Both the position numbers and the translations under genes were made by a program. Shown here one piece after another: positions 17,542 through 27,402 of a stretch of DNA of 64,000 nucleotides. The notes under the pieces are model-generated. The model did no database searches. It worked only from the letters and a program-made list of their open reading frames with translations, and had not been told where the DNA came from. The stretch is taken from contig CAJXQU010000005.1 in NCBI GenBank assembly GCA_913058255.1, positions 1 through 64,000 on the forward strand. Reading direction: 5' to 3'. Position 1 is the stretch's first letter. Every line of letters starts with the position of its first letter. The DNA is from an uncultured Pseudomonadota bacterium (GTDB lineage: Bacteria > Pseudomonadota > Gammaproteobacteria > CAJXQU01).

Positions 17542-17999
17542 TTGAGCTATATTCGACGAGTGATATTCAAACAGAATCGTTTGCTGCCAACTTAGCCTCT
17601 GTTACTGAGAAAGGAACTGTTATTCATCTACAAGGAGACTTGGGAGCTGGAAAGACAACTTTTTCCCGTGGTTTCATAAATGGGCTCGGCCATCAAGGTG
17701 CAGTAAAAAGTCCAACCTACAATATTGTCCAGCCGTATCAAATTGATCAATTAAGTGTGTATCACTTTGATCTTTACCGACTATCTGATCCTGAGGAGCT
17801 AGAAGTATTAGGCTTCCGAGATTACTTTGATGGAGAGTCCATCTGTCTTCTAGAGTGGCCAGAAAAGGGTGATGGTTGCCTGCCTGATCCAGATCTGTGT
17901 ATTGCCTTTGAATATGATGGGAACGATAGAAATATCTCATTTCAGGCTGTGAGTGAAGTTGGTCACACAATACTTAACAAAGTTCATATAAAAACCTGA
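17538..17999 (+). CDS. tsaE: tRNA threonylcarbamoyladenosine biosynthesis ATPase TsaE
   Basis: ATPase subunit of the TsaB-TsaD-TsaE complex that makes t6A37 in ANN-decoding tRNAs. I chose the GTG at 17538, which overlaps the nnr stop as GTGA. The 153-residue product then starts MIELYSTSDIQTESFA, as expected for the family; the open frame extends 44 codons farther upstream inside nnr. Walker A is GDLGAGKTTFSRG (about 34-46), followed by KSPTYNIVQPY and the HFDLYRL segment. An N-acetylmuramoyl amidase follows 100 bases later, the usual tsaE-ami neighbourhood. Confidence 0.95.
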   Translation: MIELYSTSDIQTESFAANLASVTEKGTVIHLQGDLGAGKTTFSRGFINGLGHQGAVKSPTYNIVQPYQIDQLSVYHFDLYRLSDPEELEVLGFRDYFDGESICLLEWPEKGDGCLPDPDLCIAFEYDGNDRNISFQAVSEVGHTILNKVHIKT

Positions 18000-18100
18000 T
18001 ATACTTCAAAAAGATAGCGAATTAATGTAAGAAAATGCTTGTGTTTTACTATCTAGTTGCTGCAGAATCAGCACCATTGATATATCAGGGGTAATGGGTA

Positions 18101-19333
18101 GTGTTAAGAGGTTTCATCTTATTCTTGTCATTTTTAATGCTTATGAGTATTGGAAAGGCAAGCTTTTCTGCAGAAATCGAAGGACTGCGAGTGTGGCCTG
18201 CGCCAGAGAAAACACGAGTAGTTTTTGATCTTAGCGATGTGGTGGAATATAAGGTTTTTACAATTAAAAACCCGACACGTGTGGTTATTGATTTTAAAAA
18301 CAGTAAATCACTTAAACAATTAGTTGCCCCCGTTAGCAGAAATAAGCTTTTGACAGGAGTTCGCTCAGCCGAGAAACAAGATAAAATGTTTCGTGTAGTT
18401 TTAGATCTTCGGCGAGCAGTACAAATTAAGAGTTTTCAACTGACACCAGCAAAGGATCGCGGGCACCGCTTAGTTGTGGACCTGATCGATCCGAAAATAG
18501 CGACTAAAACGTTTGCTGTTGGAACTAGAAATAAACCTCTACACGAACAAAATGCAGCACAACGGACGATTGCTAAACCTCAAACTGCGAGTGTTAAGTC
18601 TGTTAGCTTAAAACCTGTGTTAAGAGACTTGGTGGTCGCTGTCGATGCTGGTCATGGTGGCAAAGATCCCGGTGCGACAGGAAAACGTGGTACTAAAGAG
18701 AAAGATGTTGTGTTGTCAATAGCTAAAAAATTAGCGAGCAAGATAGACAGCACACACGGTATGCGAGCCGTTTTGACAAGAAGTTCAGATAAATTTTTAC
18801 CCCTGCGTGAGCGAATGGTGATCGCTCGTAAAAGCAAAGCTGATTTATTTATATCGATTCATGCAGATGCTTTCAAAAATCATTCGGTTCAGGGTTCATC
18901 TGTTTATGTTTTGTCAGAAAATGGTGCAAGTAGTGAAGCTGCACGTTGGTTAGCAGAAAAAGAGAATTCGGCTGATTTTATTGGTGGGGTAACGCTTGAA
19001 ACTGAAGATCAATTGTTGAAAGAAGTTTTAATCGATTTGTCTCAGAATGCAGTTTTGGACGCTAGTACCAACATTGCTGACAAGGTCTTAGGCGGTTTGA
19101 AAAAGGTGGGAAGGGTACATAAACCAAATGTGCAGCATGCTGGGTTTGTTGTGTTGAAATCTCCAGATATTCCTTCGATATTGATCGAAACAGCCTTTAT
19201 AACGAATCCAAAAGAAGAACGTAAGCTATTGAATCCAAAGCAACAAAATAAGTTAGTTACAGCAATACATAAAGGCATTACTCAGTATTTTTCAGAGTAT
19301 GCTCCTCCTGGTACTCGTCTAGTCTCACGCTAG
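18101..19333 (+). CDS. amiC: N-acetylmuramoyl-L-alanine amidase with AMIN domain (AmiC-like)
   Basis: Periplasmic zinc amidase that cleaves the peptide stem from peptidoglycan at the division site. It starts at GTG and has 410 residues. A signal peptide occupies about 1-24 (FILFLSFLMLMSIGKASFSA), the AMIN peptidoglycan-targeting domain about 25-130, and the Amidase_3 domain about 183-400. The zinc-site motifs DAGHGGKDPGA and SIHADAF are visible, as is the C-terminal catalytic-Glu segment IETAFITNPKEE. It lies in the tsaE neighbourhood where amiB often sits. mutL, miaA and hfq, frequent followers, are absent. NlpD at 7.4 kb is a likely activator. Confidence 0.93.
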   Translation: MLRGFILFLSFLMLMSIGKASFSAEIEGLRVWPAPEKTRVVFDLSDVVEYKVFTIKNPTRVVIDFKNSKSLKQLVAPVSRNKLLTGVRSAEKQDKMFRVVLDLRRAVQIKSFQLTPAKDRGHRLVVDLIDPKIATKTFAVGTRNKPLHEQNAAQRTIAKPQTASVKSVSLKPVLRDLVVAVDAGHGGKDPGATGKRGTKEKDVVLSIAKKLASKIDSTHGMRAVLTRSSDKFLPLRERMVIARKSKADLFISIHADAFKNHSVQGSSVYVLSENGASSEAARWLAEKENSADFIGGVTLETEDQLLKEVLIDLSQNAVLDASTNIADKVLGGLKKVGRVHKPNVQHAGFVVLKSPDIPSILIETAFITNPKEERKLLNPKQQNKLVTAIHKGITQYFSEYAPPGTRLVSR

Positions 19334-19443
19334 ATAGGTGATTGTTCGGTTATTTTTATATTAGCTAAAGATCTAAACTCCAAATAATTCTACTTTAGTT
19401 TTGATGTACAATTCCGCCTTGCTTAAAACACATTGTTGTCATT

Positions 19444-20100
19444 ATGGAACAGAACGCTCTACCGATTAGAACGAGAGTTAAGTTTTGCGGTATCACCAGA
19501 ATAGAAGATGCCTTATATGCAGCGAACCTTGGCGTTGATGCCATTGGTTTGGTTTTCTACGAAAAAAGTCCTCGAGCAGTGACGATTGAACAGGCCTGTG
19601 CGATAGCAAAACAGCTACCTGCGTTTGTGACGAGAGTAGGGTTGTTTGTCAATGCTGAGCGGTCTTATATTAAAGAGGCTGCTGAGAAATCCCAGCTCGA
19701 TCTTCTACAGTTCCATGGTGATGAATCTGCTGATGAATGTGAATATTTTGATCGACCTTTTATCAAAGCAGTTCGTATGCGTGAAGGGTTAGATTTAGCG
19801 CAAATTTCAGATGAATATCACCAGGCCAGCGGCTTGTTGCTCGATGCCTATGATAAGACCATGTTCGGTGGCACAGGTAAGACCTTTGACTGGAAGATGA
19901 TCCCCGATCAAAGAACTATGCCGATCATCTTGGCAGGTGGCATAAGTCCTGATAATGTCCAACAAGCGATAAATGATGTTCGACCCTATGCTATCGATGT
20001 GAGTGGTGGGATCGAAGCAAATAAAGGCATTAAAGACCCTAGAAAGATGAATGCTTTCATGCAAGAAGTGACCTTTACGACAGGAGCGAAACAAAAGTGA
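19444..20100 (+). CDS. trpF: Phosphoribosylanthranilate isomerase
   Basis: Third step of tryptophan synthesis, an Amadori rearrangement of phosphoribosylanthranilate. It is a single-domain TIM barrel of 218 residues. The catalytic Cys sits in RVKFCGITR near the N-terminus and the acid Asp in LLLDAYDK. The phosphate-binding loops read LAGGISPDN and DVSGGIE. It overlaps trpB by 4 bases (GTGA). A separate trpF, not fused to trpC, is typical of Pseudomonas-like gene orders. Confidence 0.97.
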   Translation: MEQNALPIRTRVKFCGITRIEDALYAANLGVDAIGLVFYEKSPRAVTIEQACAIAKQLPAFVTRVGLFVNAERSYIKEAAEKSQLDLLQFHGDESADECEYFDRPFIKAVRMREGLDLAQISDEYHQASGLLLDAYDKTMFGGTGKTFDWKMIPDQRTMPIILAGGISPDNVQQAINDVRPYAIDVSGGIEANKGIKDPRKMNAFMQEVTFTTGAKQK

Positions 20101-21308
20101 CGGAAGTTAAAACTCAATCATTACCGGATGAAAATGGTCATTTTGGTGTTTATGGTGGTCGATTTGTTGCCGAGACCTTAATGGAGGCGGTGACTGAACT
20201 TCAAACAGCCTATGAGCAATATATTAACGATCCCGAGTTTATAAAAGAATTTGATGATGATCTTAAACATTATGTCGGCCGTCCTTCACCTCTTTATCTA
20301 GCAAAACGTTGGACCGAGCATGTCGGCGGCGCAAAACTATATTTAAAACGTGAAGATCTAAACCACACAGGCGCGCATAAAATCAATAATACGATAGGTC
20401 AGGCTTTACTGGCTAAACGTATGGGTAAGAAAAGAATTATTGCTGAAACAGGAGCGGGGCAACATGGTGTCGCAACGGCGACCATTGCAGCGCGTTTAGG
20501 TATTGAGTGCGTGATTTATATGGGCGCTGTCGATATCGAGCGGCAAGCAAGTAATGTTTATCGCATGAAACTGCTGGGGGCGGAGGTGATCCCTGTAGAG
20601 TCAGGCTCAAAAACTCTTAAAGATGCATTGAATGAGGCGATGCGTGATTGGGTGGCGAATGTGGATGATACTTTTTATATCATCGGCACCGTTGCGGGGC
20701 CTCATCCTTATCCTGTTATGGTTCGTGATTTTCAAGCGATTATTGGTCGGGAAGCGAAAGAGCAATGCCTTGAAGCTGAAAGACGTCTACCCGATGCTCT
20801 TGTCGCTTGTGTTGGTGGTGGCTCAAATGCTATTGGTTTATTTTATCCTTTTATCGAAGACACATCTGTGGCGATGTATGGTGTTGAAGCTGCTGGTGAT
20901 GGCATAGAAACAGGACGGCATTCAGCATCCATCATTACGGGTAAACCGGGTGTTTTGCATGGTAACAGAACCTACTTGATCGAAGATGATAATGGCCAAA
21001 TTATCGAAACTCATTCAGTGTCTGCAGGCTTGGACTACCCTGGTGTTGGGCCAGAACACGCTTGGTTGAACGATGTAGGTCGTGCTGAGTATGTACCGAT
21101 CACAGATGAAGAAGCTTTAGGTGCATTTCATGATCTAACACGAATAGAAGGGATCATTCCTGCATTAGAATCAAGCCATGCTCTTGCTTACGGTGCAAAG
21201 CTGGCGAAAAGCTTGGATAAAGACAAAATTGTTATTGTTAACTTATCCGGTCGTGGTGATAAAGACATGCACACAGTGGCTGCGCGTCAGGGGATTAGTT
21301 TTTCTTAA
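20097..21308 (+). CDS. trpB: Tryptophan synthase beta chain
   Basis: PLP enzyme joining indole and serine to form tryptophan. It starts at GTG inside the trpF stop and has 403 residues. The Schiff-base Lys95 is in [11 protein letters not shown]. The phosphate-binding glycine loop [10 protein letters not shown] and the C-terminal [13 protein letters not shown] are present. It consumes serine, which in this organism is also the central serine-cycle intermediate. Confidence 0.98.
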   Translation: MTEVKTQSLPDENGHFGVYGGRFVAETLMEAVTELQTAYEQYINDPEFIKEFDDDLKHYVGRPSPLYLAKRWTEHVGGAKLYLKREDLNHTGAHKINNTIGQALLAKRMGKKRIIAETGAGQHGVATATIAARLGIECVIYMGAVDIERQASNVYRMKLLGAEVIPVESGSKTLKDALNEAMRDWVANVDDTFYIIGTVAGPHPYPVMVRDFQAIIGREAKEQCLEAERRLPDALVACVGGGSNAIGLFYPFIEDTSVAMYGVEAAGDGIETGRHSASIITGKPGVLHGNRTYLIEDDNGQIIETHSVSAGLDYPGVGPEHAWLNDVGRAEYVPITDEEALGAFHDLTRIEGIIPALESSHALAYGAKLAKSLDKDKIVIVNLSGRGDKDMHTVAARQGISFS

Positions 21309-21394
21309 TATACTATCATTGAATTTAGATTCTTTTCCCAAGACATGGTCTTAGATAATTAAGGTAGATAGAGTCGTTAATTAGAAACAATATT

Positions 21395-22204
21395 ATGAGT
21401 CGAATTAAACAGAGTTTTGAAACTATACTAGCCGAAAATAAAACGGCTCTGATCCCATTTATTACCGCGGGTGATCCACACCCAGATTTCACAGTTTCGT
21501 ATATGCATGCTTTGGTTGAAGGTGGGGCAGATATTCTAGAGCTAGGCGTACCCTTTTCTGATCCCATGGCAGATGGCCCAGTGATTCAACATTCGAGTGA
21601 GCGAGCGTTAAAACATAACGTCTCACTAGCCGATGTTATGGCGATGGTCCGAACATTCAGAAAAGACAATCAAACGACGCCGATTATTTTAATGGGTTAT
21701 TGTAATCCGATTGAGATTATGGGCTATGACAAGGTAGCAAAAGAAGCCGCCGAGTCTGGTGTTGATGGAATTCTAACGGTTGATTTACCACCGGAAGAAG
21801 CGGTTGAGTTCAATACGAAACTCAATGAGGCCGATATTGATCCTGTCTTTTTGGTGGCTCCAACCTCGACTGAGGAGCGTATCAAAACAATTTGTAGTTC
21901 TGCGACAGGGTTTATTTATTACGTTGCACTAAAAGGTGTGACCGGTAGTAGTGAGTTAGACACAACAGGTATCAAAGATAAAATTGATCTGATTCGCAAA
22001 CATACAACTATCCCTGTAGGTGTTGGCTTCGGCATTAAAGATGGTGCTACTGCTGCAAGTGTTTCAAAGGTGAGTGATGCCGTGGTGGTTGGTAGTGCTT
22101 TGGTTTCTAAAATGGAAGCTTTAAAGGATCAACCTGAAAAAATCACTGATGTAGTGCGTAGTTTCATGGCAGAATTAAGAACGGCTATCGATCAGGATAT
22201 CTAA
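21395..22204 (+). CDS. trpA: Tryptophan synthase alpha chain
   Basis: Cleaves indole-3-glycerol phosphate to indole, which is channelled to TrpB. It has 269 residues in a TIM barrel. The catalytic Glu49 and Asp60 lie in LELGVPFSDPMADGP, preceded by PFITAGDP. The phosphate loop reads VGVGFGIKDG. An 86-base gap separates it from trpB, longer than for most trpBA pairs, without a clear terminator. Confidence 0.97.
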   Translation: MSRIKQSFETILAENKTALIPFITAGDPHPDFTVSYMHALVEGGADILELGVPFSDPMADGPVIQHSSERALKHNVSLADVMAMVRTFRKDNQTTPIILMGYCNPIEIMGYDKVAKEAAESGVDGILTVDLPPEEAVEFNTKLNEADIDPVFLVAPTSTEERIKTICSSATGFIYYVALKGVTGSSELDTTGIKDKIDLIRKHTTIPVGVGFGIKDGATAASVSKVSDAVVVGSALVSKMEALKDQPEKITDVVRSFMAELRTAIDQDI

Positions 22205-22300
22205 CAACAGAATACCTGGACATAGAAATGTATTTAGGCTTGATAATAGCCCAAAATTCTATACAGATAGGCTCAGAATTTCCCAAAGAGGAGGACATCA

Positions 22301-23161
22301 ATGAACTGGTTTACGAAATTATTACCAGCGGTTATTCGTACCGATAGTACAACGAAAAAATCGATTCCAGAGGGTCTTTGGACCAGCTGTAAATCTTGTA
22401 AAGAGGTTTTATATCGTTCTGAATTGGAAAGAAATCAAGATGTTTGTCTGAAATGTGGGCACCATATGCGGATCAGAGCTAGAAAACGTCTGGAACATTT
22501 TCTTGATCCTGACGATCGAGTTGAGATCGGAGCCAATATTACTCCTGAAGATTTTCTTAAATTTAAGGATCTTAAACGTTACAAAGATCGTTTGATTGCA
22601 GCACAAAAGGCAACGGATGAAACGGATGCTTTGATCGTAATGCAGGGTCAGCTTAAATCGATTCCTATCGTGGCTTGTGCTTTTGAGTTTGAGTTTATTG
22701 GTGGGACGATGGGGTCCGTTGTTGGTGAGCGATTTTTCCAAGCGGCGTCTGTCTGTTTGGAAAATAGCATCCCTCTGGTATGTTTTTCTGCGAGTGGCGG
22801 CGCACGTATGCAAGAGGCCTTGGTTTCGCTGATGCAAATGGCTAAAACCAGTGCGGTGCTAGCTAAACTTAGTGAAAATGGTATTCCTTACATATCTGTT
22901 ATGACGGATCCTACGATGGGGGGTGTGTCTGCTAGTCTGGCGATGTTAGGTGATATTAATATAGGTGAACCGGAAGCCTTGATCGGTTTTGCTGGGCCTC
23001 GAGTTATTGAACAAACGGTTGGCCAGACATTACCTGAAGGTTTTCAACGTAGTGAGTTCCTATTGGAACATGGCGCGATCGATATGATTGTTGATCGACG
23101 TGAAATGCGTGATCGAATTGCGAATGTTCTGACAATGATGACTCAGAAAACAGCAGCTTAA
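22301..23161 (+). CDS. accD: Acetyl-CoA carboxylase carboxyltransferase subunit beta
   Basis: Transfers carboxyl from biotin to acetyl-CoA, forming malonyl-CoA for fatty acid synthesis; works with AccA. It has 286 residues. An N-terminal four-cysteine zinc ribbon (Cys30, Cys33, Cys49, Cys52) is followed by the crotonase-fold carboxyltransferase domain with [22 protein letters not shown] and [12 protein letters not shown] strong AGAGGAGG Shine-Dalgarno lies 6 bases before the ATG. It opens the accD-folC-dedD-cvpA-purF block. Confidence 0.98.
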   Translation: MNWFTKLLPAVIRTDSTTKKSIPEGLWTSCKSCKEVLYRSELERNQDVCLKCGHHMRIRARKRLEHFLDPDDRVEIGANITPEDFLKFKDLKRYKDRLIAAQKATDETDALIVMQGQLKSIPIVACAFEFEFIGGTMGSVVGERFFQAASVCLENSIPLVCFSASGGARMQEALVSLMQMAKTSAVLAKLSENGIPYISVMTDPTMGGVSASLAMLGDINIGEPEALIGFAGPRVIEQTVGQTLPEGFQRSEFLLEHGAIDMIVDRREMRDRIANVLTMMTQKTAA

Positions 23162-23168
23162 TTGCACG

Positions 23169-24440
23169 ATGCATTTCGATAATCTGGCCGACTGGTTGGC
23201 ATGGCAGGAAACTTTAAACCCAAATGAAATCGAACTAGGTTTAGAAAGATGTCAGTCTGTTGCCGAACGAATGGGGCTGAAACAGCCGACATATGGTTTT
23301 GTGAGTGTTTCTGGTACGAATGGAAAAGGTTCCAGCGTCGCCATGTTGAGCACGATTATGCAGCAAGCTGGTTATAAAACGGGAGTCTATACTTCACCTC
23401 ATCTGATTCGCTACAACGAACGTATTCGTATTAATGGTGAAATGGCCACTGATGAGCTGTTGTGTGAAGCATTTCAGTGTATTGATGATGCTCGTGGTGA
23501 TACGTCCCTCACATATTTTGAGTTTGGAACCCTCGCCGCTTACTATTTGTTTGAAAAACAGAGTGTTGATTTTGCTGTCTTTGAAGTAGGCTTGGGCGGA
23601 AGGCTTGATGCCGTGAACATGATGGATGCGAACGTTGCTTTAGTCACTTCTATAGCTATCGATCATGTTGATTGGTTAGGGGACAACCGTAACGATATTG
23701 CTATTGAAAAGGCGGGGATTATGCGATCAGGACATGCAGCCGTTTGTTCAGATCCTGATGCGCCAGAGAGTTTAGTGAAGTTTGCGGAAGAAAATAATGT
23801 TGAGCTGTACTGGACAGATCACGGTTATCAGTATGATTTTTCTGATAATGGTTGGAACTGGAGTGATGATCAACATCGTTATAAACACTTACCTAGACCA
23901 AGCTTGCGTGGCGATTTTCAGTTAATGAATGCGGCAGGTGTTTTAAAAACCATACAATGCTTACCTTCAAAATATAAAGTCTCTGAAGAAGACATCAGAG
24001 TCGGATTGCAGAGTACGACTCTAGCAGGTCGTATTCAGGTGATACCCGGCGAAGTCGAGTATATTTTGGATGTCGCACATAATCCACATGCGGCAAAAAT
24101 TTTAGCTAATTTTTTGCAAGAAAATCCTATCGAAGGTAAAAACCATATTCTAATCGGAATGCTCAAAGATAAAGACTCTAGTGGCGTGATTGATGAGATC
24201 ATCCCATATGTGGATGACTGGCATGTTGCAGCGTTGGGAGGTTCACGAGGCTCAGGCAGTGAACGGCTCGTTGGACAATTGCAAGCGACGGGTACTGATA
24301 TTTGCATTTTTCCTTATGCTTCAGTTGATGCGGCCTATACAGCGGTTAAAAAAATCGCAAAATCAGGTGATCGTGTTTTAGTCGCAGGTTCTTTTCTTAC
24401 GGTATCTGCCGTTATGAAAATTATGGAACGTGAATCTTGA
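23169..24440 (+). CDS. folC: Bifunctional folylpolyglutamate / dihydrofolate synthase
   Basis: Adds glutamate to dihydropteroate and to reduced folates. It has 423 residues. The Mur-ligase-like P-loop GTNGKGSS is at 49-56; YTSPHLIRYNERIRIN, FEVGLGGRLDAVN and LDVAHNPHA are the classical FolC motifs. It is 7 bases after accD and overlaps dedD by 4 bases. Folate cofactors are heavily used in serine-cycle methylotrophy, although this gene is a housekeeping one. Confidence 0.97.
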   Translation: MHFDNLADWLAWQETLNPNEIELGLERCQSVAERMGLKQPTYGFVSVSGTNGKGSSVAMLSTIMQQAGYKTGVYTSPHLIRYNERIRINGEMATDELLCEAFQCIDDARGDTSLTYFEFGTLAAYYLFEKQSVDFAVFEVGLGGRLDAVNMMDANVALVTSIAIDHVDWLGDNRNDIAIEKAGIMRSGHAAVCSDPDAPESLVKFAEENNVELYWTDHGYQYDFSDNGWNWSDDQHRYKHLPRPSLRGDFQLMNAAGVLKTIQCLPSKYKVSEEDIRVGLQSTTLAGRIQVIPGEVEYILDVAHNPHAAKILANFLQENPIEGKNHILIGMLKDKDSSGVIDEIIPYVDDWHVAALGGSRGSGSERLVGQLQATGTDICIFPYASVDAAYTAVKKIAKSGDRVLVAGSFLTVSAVMKIMERES

Positions 24441-25018
24441 ACCAAGAATTAAAACAAAGGTTGGTTGGTGCAACGGTTCTGATCCTTCTAGGCATCATTA
24501 TATTGCCGATGTTATTGGGTAAACCCACGTCTAATATGGCGGAACCGGAAATTACAAATATACAATTGACACGACACTCTGAAAAGACGAAGGAGCGAAC
24601 AATTCCTTCAGAAGTGATCTCACGATATGAGGAGTCTGAGCTGGAACTGAAACAGCCTAAGCCTCCTGTAGACAAAGCCAAGAATAAAGCCGTTCTTGAA
24701 ACAAAAGTTAATCCAAAACTAAAAGTTCAGGCCAGGGCGCCTGTCGCGGTTACTAAGCTCGCTCCCGTTACTAGTTCACAAAAGGTGAGTTGGGCAGTGC
24801 AGATGGGCAGTTTTTCTAGTAAAGAAAATGCGAGTCGACTGGTTAAACGTATGAAAGCTGCAAAAATACCTGCGTATTTTGAACATGTTGATAGTAATGG
24901 AAAAAAAGTGTTTCGCGTCAGGGTTGGCCCTTTGAAATCTAAGCAAAGTGCGGAAAGAATGAAACTAAAGCTTGATCGAAAAGAGCGGTTAAAAACTTTG
25001 ATTGTTACTTTGCAATGA
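24437..25018 (+). CDS. dedD: SPOR-domain cell-division protein DedD-like
   Basis: Inner-membrane protein of 193 residues starting at TTG, overlapping the folC stop as TTGA. The first residues MNQELKQRLVGA are conserved in DedD proteins. One membrane helix (about 9-27) is followed by a charged, Pro/Lys-rich periplasmic linker and a C-terminal SPOR domain (about 117-192: WAVQMGSFSSKENA...RVRVGPLKS). SPOR domains bind denuded septal glycan left by amidases such as AmiC. Placement between folC and cvpA is conserved. Confidence 0.92.
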   Translation: MNQELKQRLVGATVLILLGIIILPMLLGKPTSNMAEPEITNIQLTRHSEKTKERTIPSEVISRYEESELELKQPKPPVDKAKNKAVLETKVNPKLKVQARAPVAVTKLAPVTSSQKVSWAVQMGSFSSKENASRLVKRMKAAKIPAYFEHVDSNGKKVFRVRVGPLKSKQSAERMKLKLDRKERLKTLIVTLQ

Positions 25019-25100
25019 TTCGTATGGCTAAGCACCAATCGCTCTGCTAAGATCGCTGTATAAAAATTAAAATTAGCTGTGTGAACTAGGAGTTAAAGGA

Positions 25101-25679
25101 ATGATGAGTTTTATTGATATTGGTATTATTGTTCTTGTGCTGTTGTCCTCGATAATCGGTATTTTTAGGGGGTTTGTACGAGAGGTATTGTCTTTAGTTG
25201 CTTGGATCGCAGCTTTTTATATAGCGTTTAAATTTCATGGAGAGTTATCTCCGCACCTTTCTTTTATTTCCCCAGAATCATTCCGAGACGGGGCAGCTTT
25301 TCTCGGTGTATTTTTTATAGTTCTTATAGCTTTTTCTTTATTTAATTATGTGATTGCAAAACTTGTCGACAGTACTGGTTTATCTGGCACGGATCGTACG
25401 CTGGGTGTCCTTTTTGGGGTTGCTCGAGGCGCAGCGATTATTTTAGTTTTGGTTGTGCTTGCTGGCTTAACACCGCTCCCTGATTCGAAGACATGGACAA
25501 GCTCTATATTGATCCCTCATTTTCAACAGGCAGGACAGGTTCTGAAAGGTTACTTGCCTGAAGATTTTGCAAGGTACCTTGATGTTCCCGTCATTACAGG
25601 AAGTAAAGCCGAGCCGACTGTGCCGGCCGTTAAAGAAGAAACCGTTGAGTCAGAAAACGTTATTGTAGAGGGCGAATAG
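25101..25679 (+). CDS. cvpA: CvpA family membrane protein
   Basis: Small inner-membrane protein of 192 residues, named for colicin V production; its molecular role is not settled. Four membrane helices lie at about 5-22, 28-45, 65-85 and 101-122, with the family motif GIFRGFVREVLSLVAWI between the first two. The C-terminus (about 160-192) is acidic and variable. It is 3 bases before purF. Confidence 0.93.
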   Translation: MMSFIDIGIIVLVLLSSIIGIFRGFVREVLSLVAWIAAFYIAFKFHGELSPHLSFISPESFRDGAAFLGVFFIVLIAFSLFNYVIAKLVDSTGLSGTDRTLGVLFGVARGAAIILVLVVLAGLTPLPDSKTWTSSILIPHFQQAGQVLKGYLPEDFARYLDVPVITGSKAEPTVPAVKEETVESENVIVEGE

Positions 25680-25682
25680 TCT

Positions 25683-27200
25683 GTGTGTGGAATTATAGGA
25701 ATTGTAGCTAAAAGCGCTGTTAACCAAACCATTTATGATGGTTTGACTGTTTTGCAGCATCGTGGTCAGGATGCTGCGGGAATAGCGACATACAAAAATG
25801 GAAAGCTAAAGCTCCGTAAATCCAATGGACTCGTTGATAGAGTCTTTCATACGCGTCATATGTTAAACCTTCAAGGTGAAATGGGTATAGGGCATGTTCG
25901 ATATCCTACGGCGGGTTGTTCATCGTCTGCTGAAGCACAACCATTTTTCGTCAATTCTCCTTATGGAATCTCACTTGCTCATAATGGCAACTTAACCAAT
26001 GTTAAAGAGCTTAAGCGAGCGTTATTTCGAGATGGTTTAAGACATATTAATACTGAGTCTGATTCTGAAGTATTACTTAATGTTTTTGCCGATGAATTGC
26101 AAAAAATGGGTAAGTTTAGAATTAACTCTGAAGATATCTTTTCAGCAATGACGAAGGTATTTGAACGTTGCCGCGGCGGTTATGCAGCCGTTGCTATGAT
26201 CAATGGTGTAGGGGTTGTCGGTTTTAGAGATCCAAATGGGATTCGTCCTATCGTGTTTGGAAAGCGAGAAACAAAAAAAGGTACGGAGTATATGTTTGCC
26301 TCTGAAAGTGTCGCGCTCGATTCGTTAGACTTTGAGCGGATTAGAGATGTTCGACCAGGAGAAGCTGTATTTGTTGACAAAAAAGGCAATATTCATAGCC
26401 ACCAATGCATTCCAGAAGCAAAACAAAATCCTTGTATTTTTGAGTATGTTTATTTTGCACGCCCAGATTCAATTATCGATGATATTTCGGTGGTTAAATC
26501 ACGTATGCGTATGGGGGAATTGTTAGCAAAAAAGGTTGAAAAAGATTGGGTTGATCATGATATAGACGTCATTATTCCTATCCCAGACACGAGTCGCACA
26601 GCAGCACTAGAAATGGCAAAAGAATTGGGTGTTCTCTATCGAGAAGGCTTCATAAAAAACCGTTATATTCCTCGGACATTTATTATGCCGGGACAAAGTC
26701 AGCGAAAGAAATCTGTGCGTCAAAAACTAAATGCAATCGATTTAGAATTCAAAGATAAAAATGTTATGTTGGTTGATGACTCTATAGTTCGCGGCACAAC
26801 AGCAGGTCAAATTATTCAGATGGCCCGAGATGCTGGCGCAAAGAATGTATATTTCGCATCAGCTGCGCCACCCGTTAGGTATCCCAATGTTTATGGTATT
26901 GATATGCCATCTGCGGAAGAATTGATCGCTCATAATCGAACCCAACAGGAAGTGTGTGATTTAATTGGCGCTGATCGAATAATTTTTCAAGAGCTGGATG
27001 ATCTGATCGAATCAGCGCAGGCAGGTAATCCGGAGATTAAAGAGTTTGATGTTTCTTGTTTCACTGGAGAGTACGTCACTTCTGATATCACCCCAGAGTA
27101 TTTGAATAGTTTGAAAAAGTCGCGATCAGACAAAGCAAAATCTAAGCGTAACTTGGATGACGATGAAAGTCAGTCTGATGAGGTATCACTGACTGCTTAG
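25683..27200 (+). CDS. purF: Amidophosphoribosyltransferase
   Basis: First committed enzyme of purine synthesis, making phosphoribosylamine from PRPP and glutamine. It starts at GTG, so the mature protein begins with the nucleophile Cys2 ([10 protein letters not shown]). It has 505 residues: a class-II glutaminase domain (1-240) followed by a PRTase domain whose PRPP loop reads [13 protein letters not shown] (about 361-373). The last 30 residues are a charged, low-complexity tail. It closes the accD-purF block. Confidence 0.97.
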   Translation: MCGIIGIVAKSAVNQTIYDGLTVLQHRGQDAAGIATYKNGKLKLRKSNGLVDRVFHTRHMLNLQGEMGIGHVRYPTAGCSSSAEAQPFFVNSPYGISLAHNGNLTNVKELKRALFRDGLRHINTESDSEVLLNVFADELQKMGKFRINSEDIFSAMTKVFERCRGGYAAVAMINGVGVVGFRDPNGIRPIVFGKRETKKGTEYMFASESVALDSLDFERIRDVRPGEAVFVDKKGNIHSHQCIPEAKQNPCIFEYVYFARPDSIIDDISVVKSRMRMGELLAKKVEKDWVDHDIDVIIPIPDTSRTAALEMAKELGVLYREGFIKNRYIPRTFIMPGQSQRKKSVRQKLNAIDLEFKDKNVMLVDDSIVRGTTAGQIIQMARDAGAKNVYFASAAPPVRYPNVYGIDMPSAEELIAHNRTQQEVCDLIGADRIIFQELDDLIESAQAGNPEIKEFDVSCFTGEYVTSDITPEYLNSLKKSRSDKAKSKRNLDDDESQSDEVSLTA

Positions 27201-27357
27201 AAGTGGTTCTTTCGAGTCTAATAAAACTAGTCTTAACCAGCATTTTACCTTCGTCACGAAGATTTATTTGTGAAGGATAAAGTACGAATCTAGAAATACA
27301 AAGGAAAGGTTTGGTTTATCTGGACAGAGTCTTTGCCGCAGATCGTATCGTTAAGAA

Positions 27358-27389
27358 AAGCCCATAGCTTTTTTCGGCCTATGGGGCTT
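27358..27389 (-). terminator. Terminator after maeB
   Basis: AAGCCCATAG (27358-27367) pairs with CTATGGGGCTT (27379-27389), with one bulged base. On the minus strand the stem is followed by TTCTT directly after GGGCTT. It lies about 14 bases after the maeB stop and could also act weakly for purF from the other side. Confidence 0.65.
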
Positions 27390-27402
27390 AGTCTCATTAT
27401 TT

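Noticed and set aside
22409-22837. 142-codon minus-strand ORF inside accD
   Set aside because: It is antisense to a highly conserved coding region and shows no family features.
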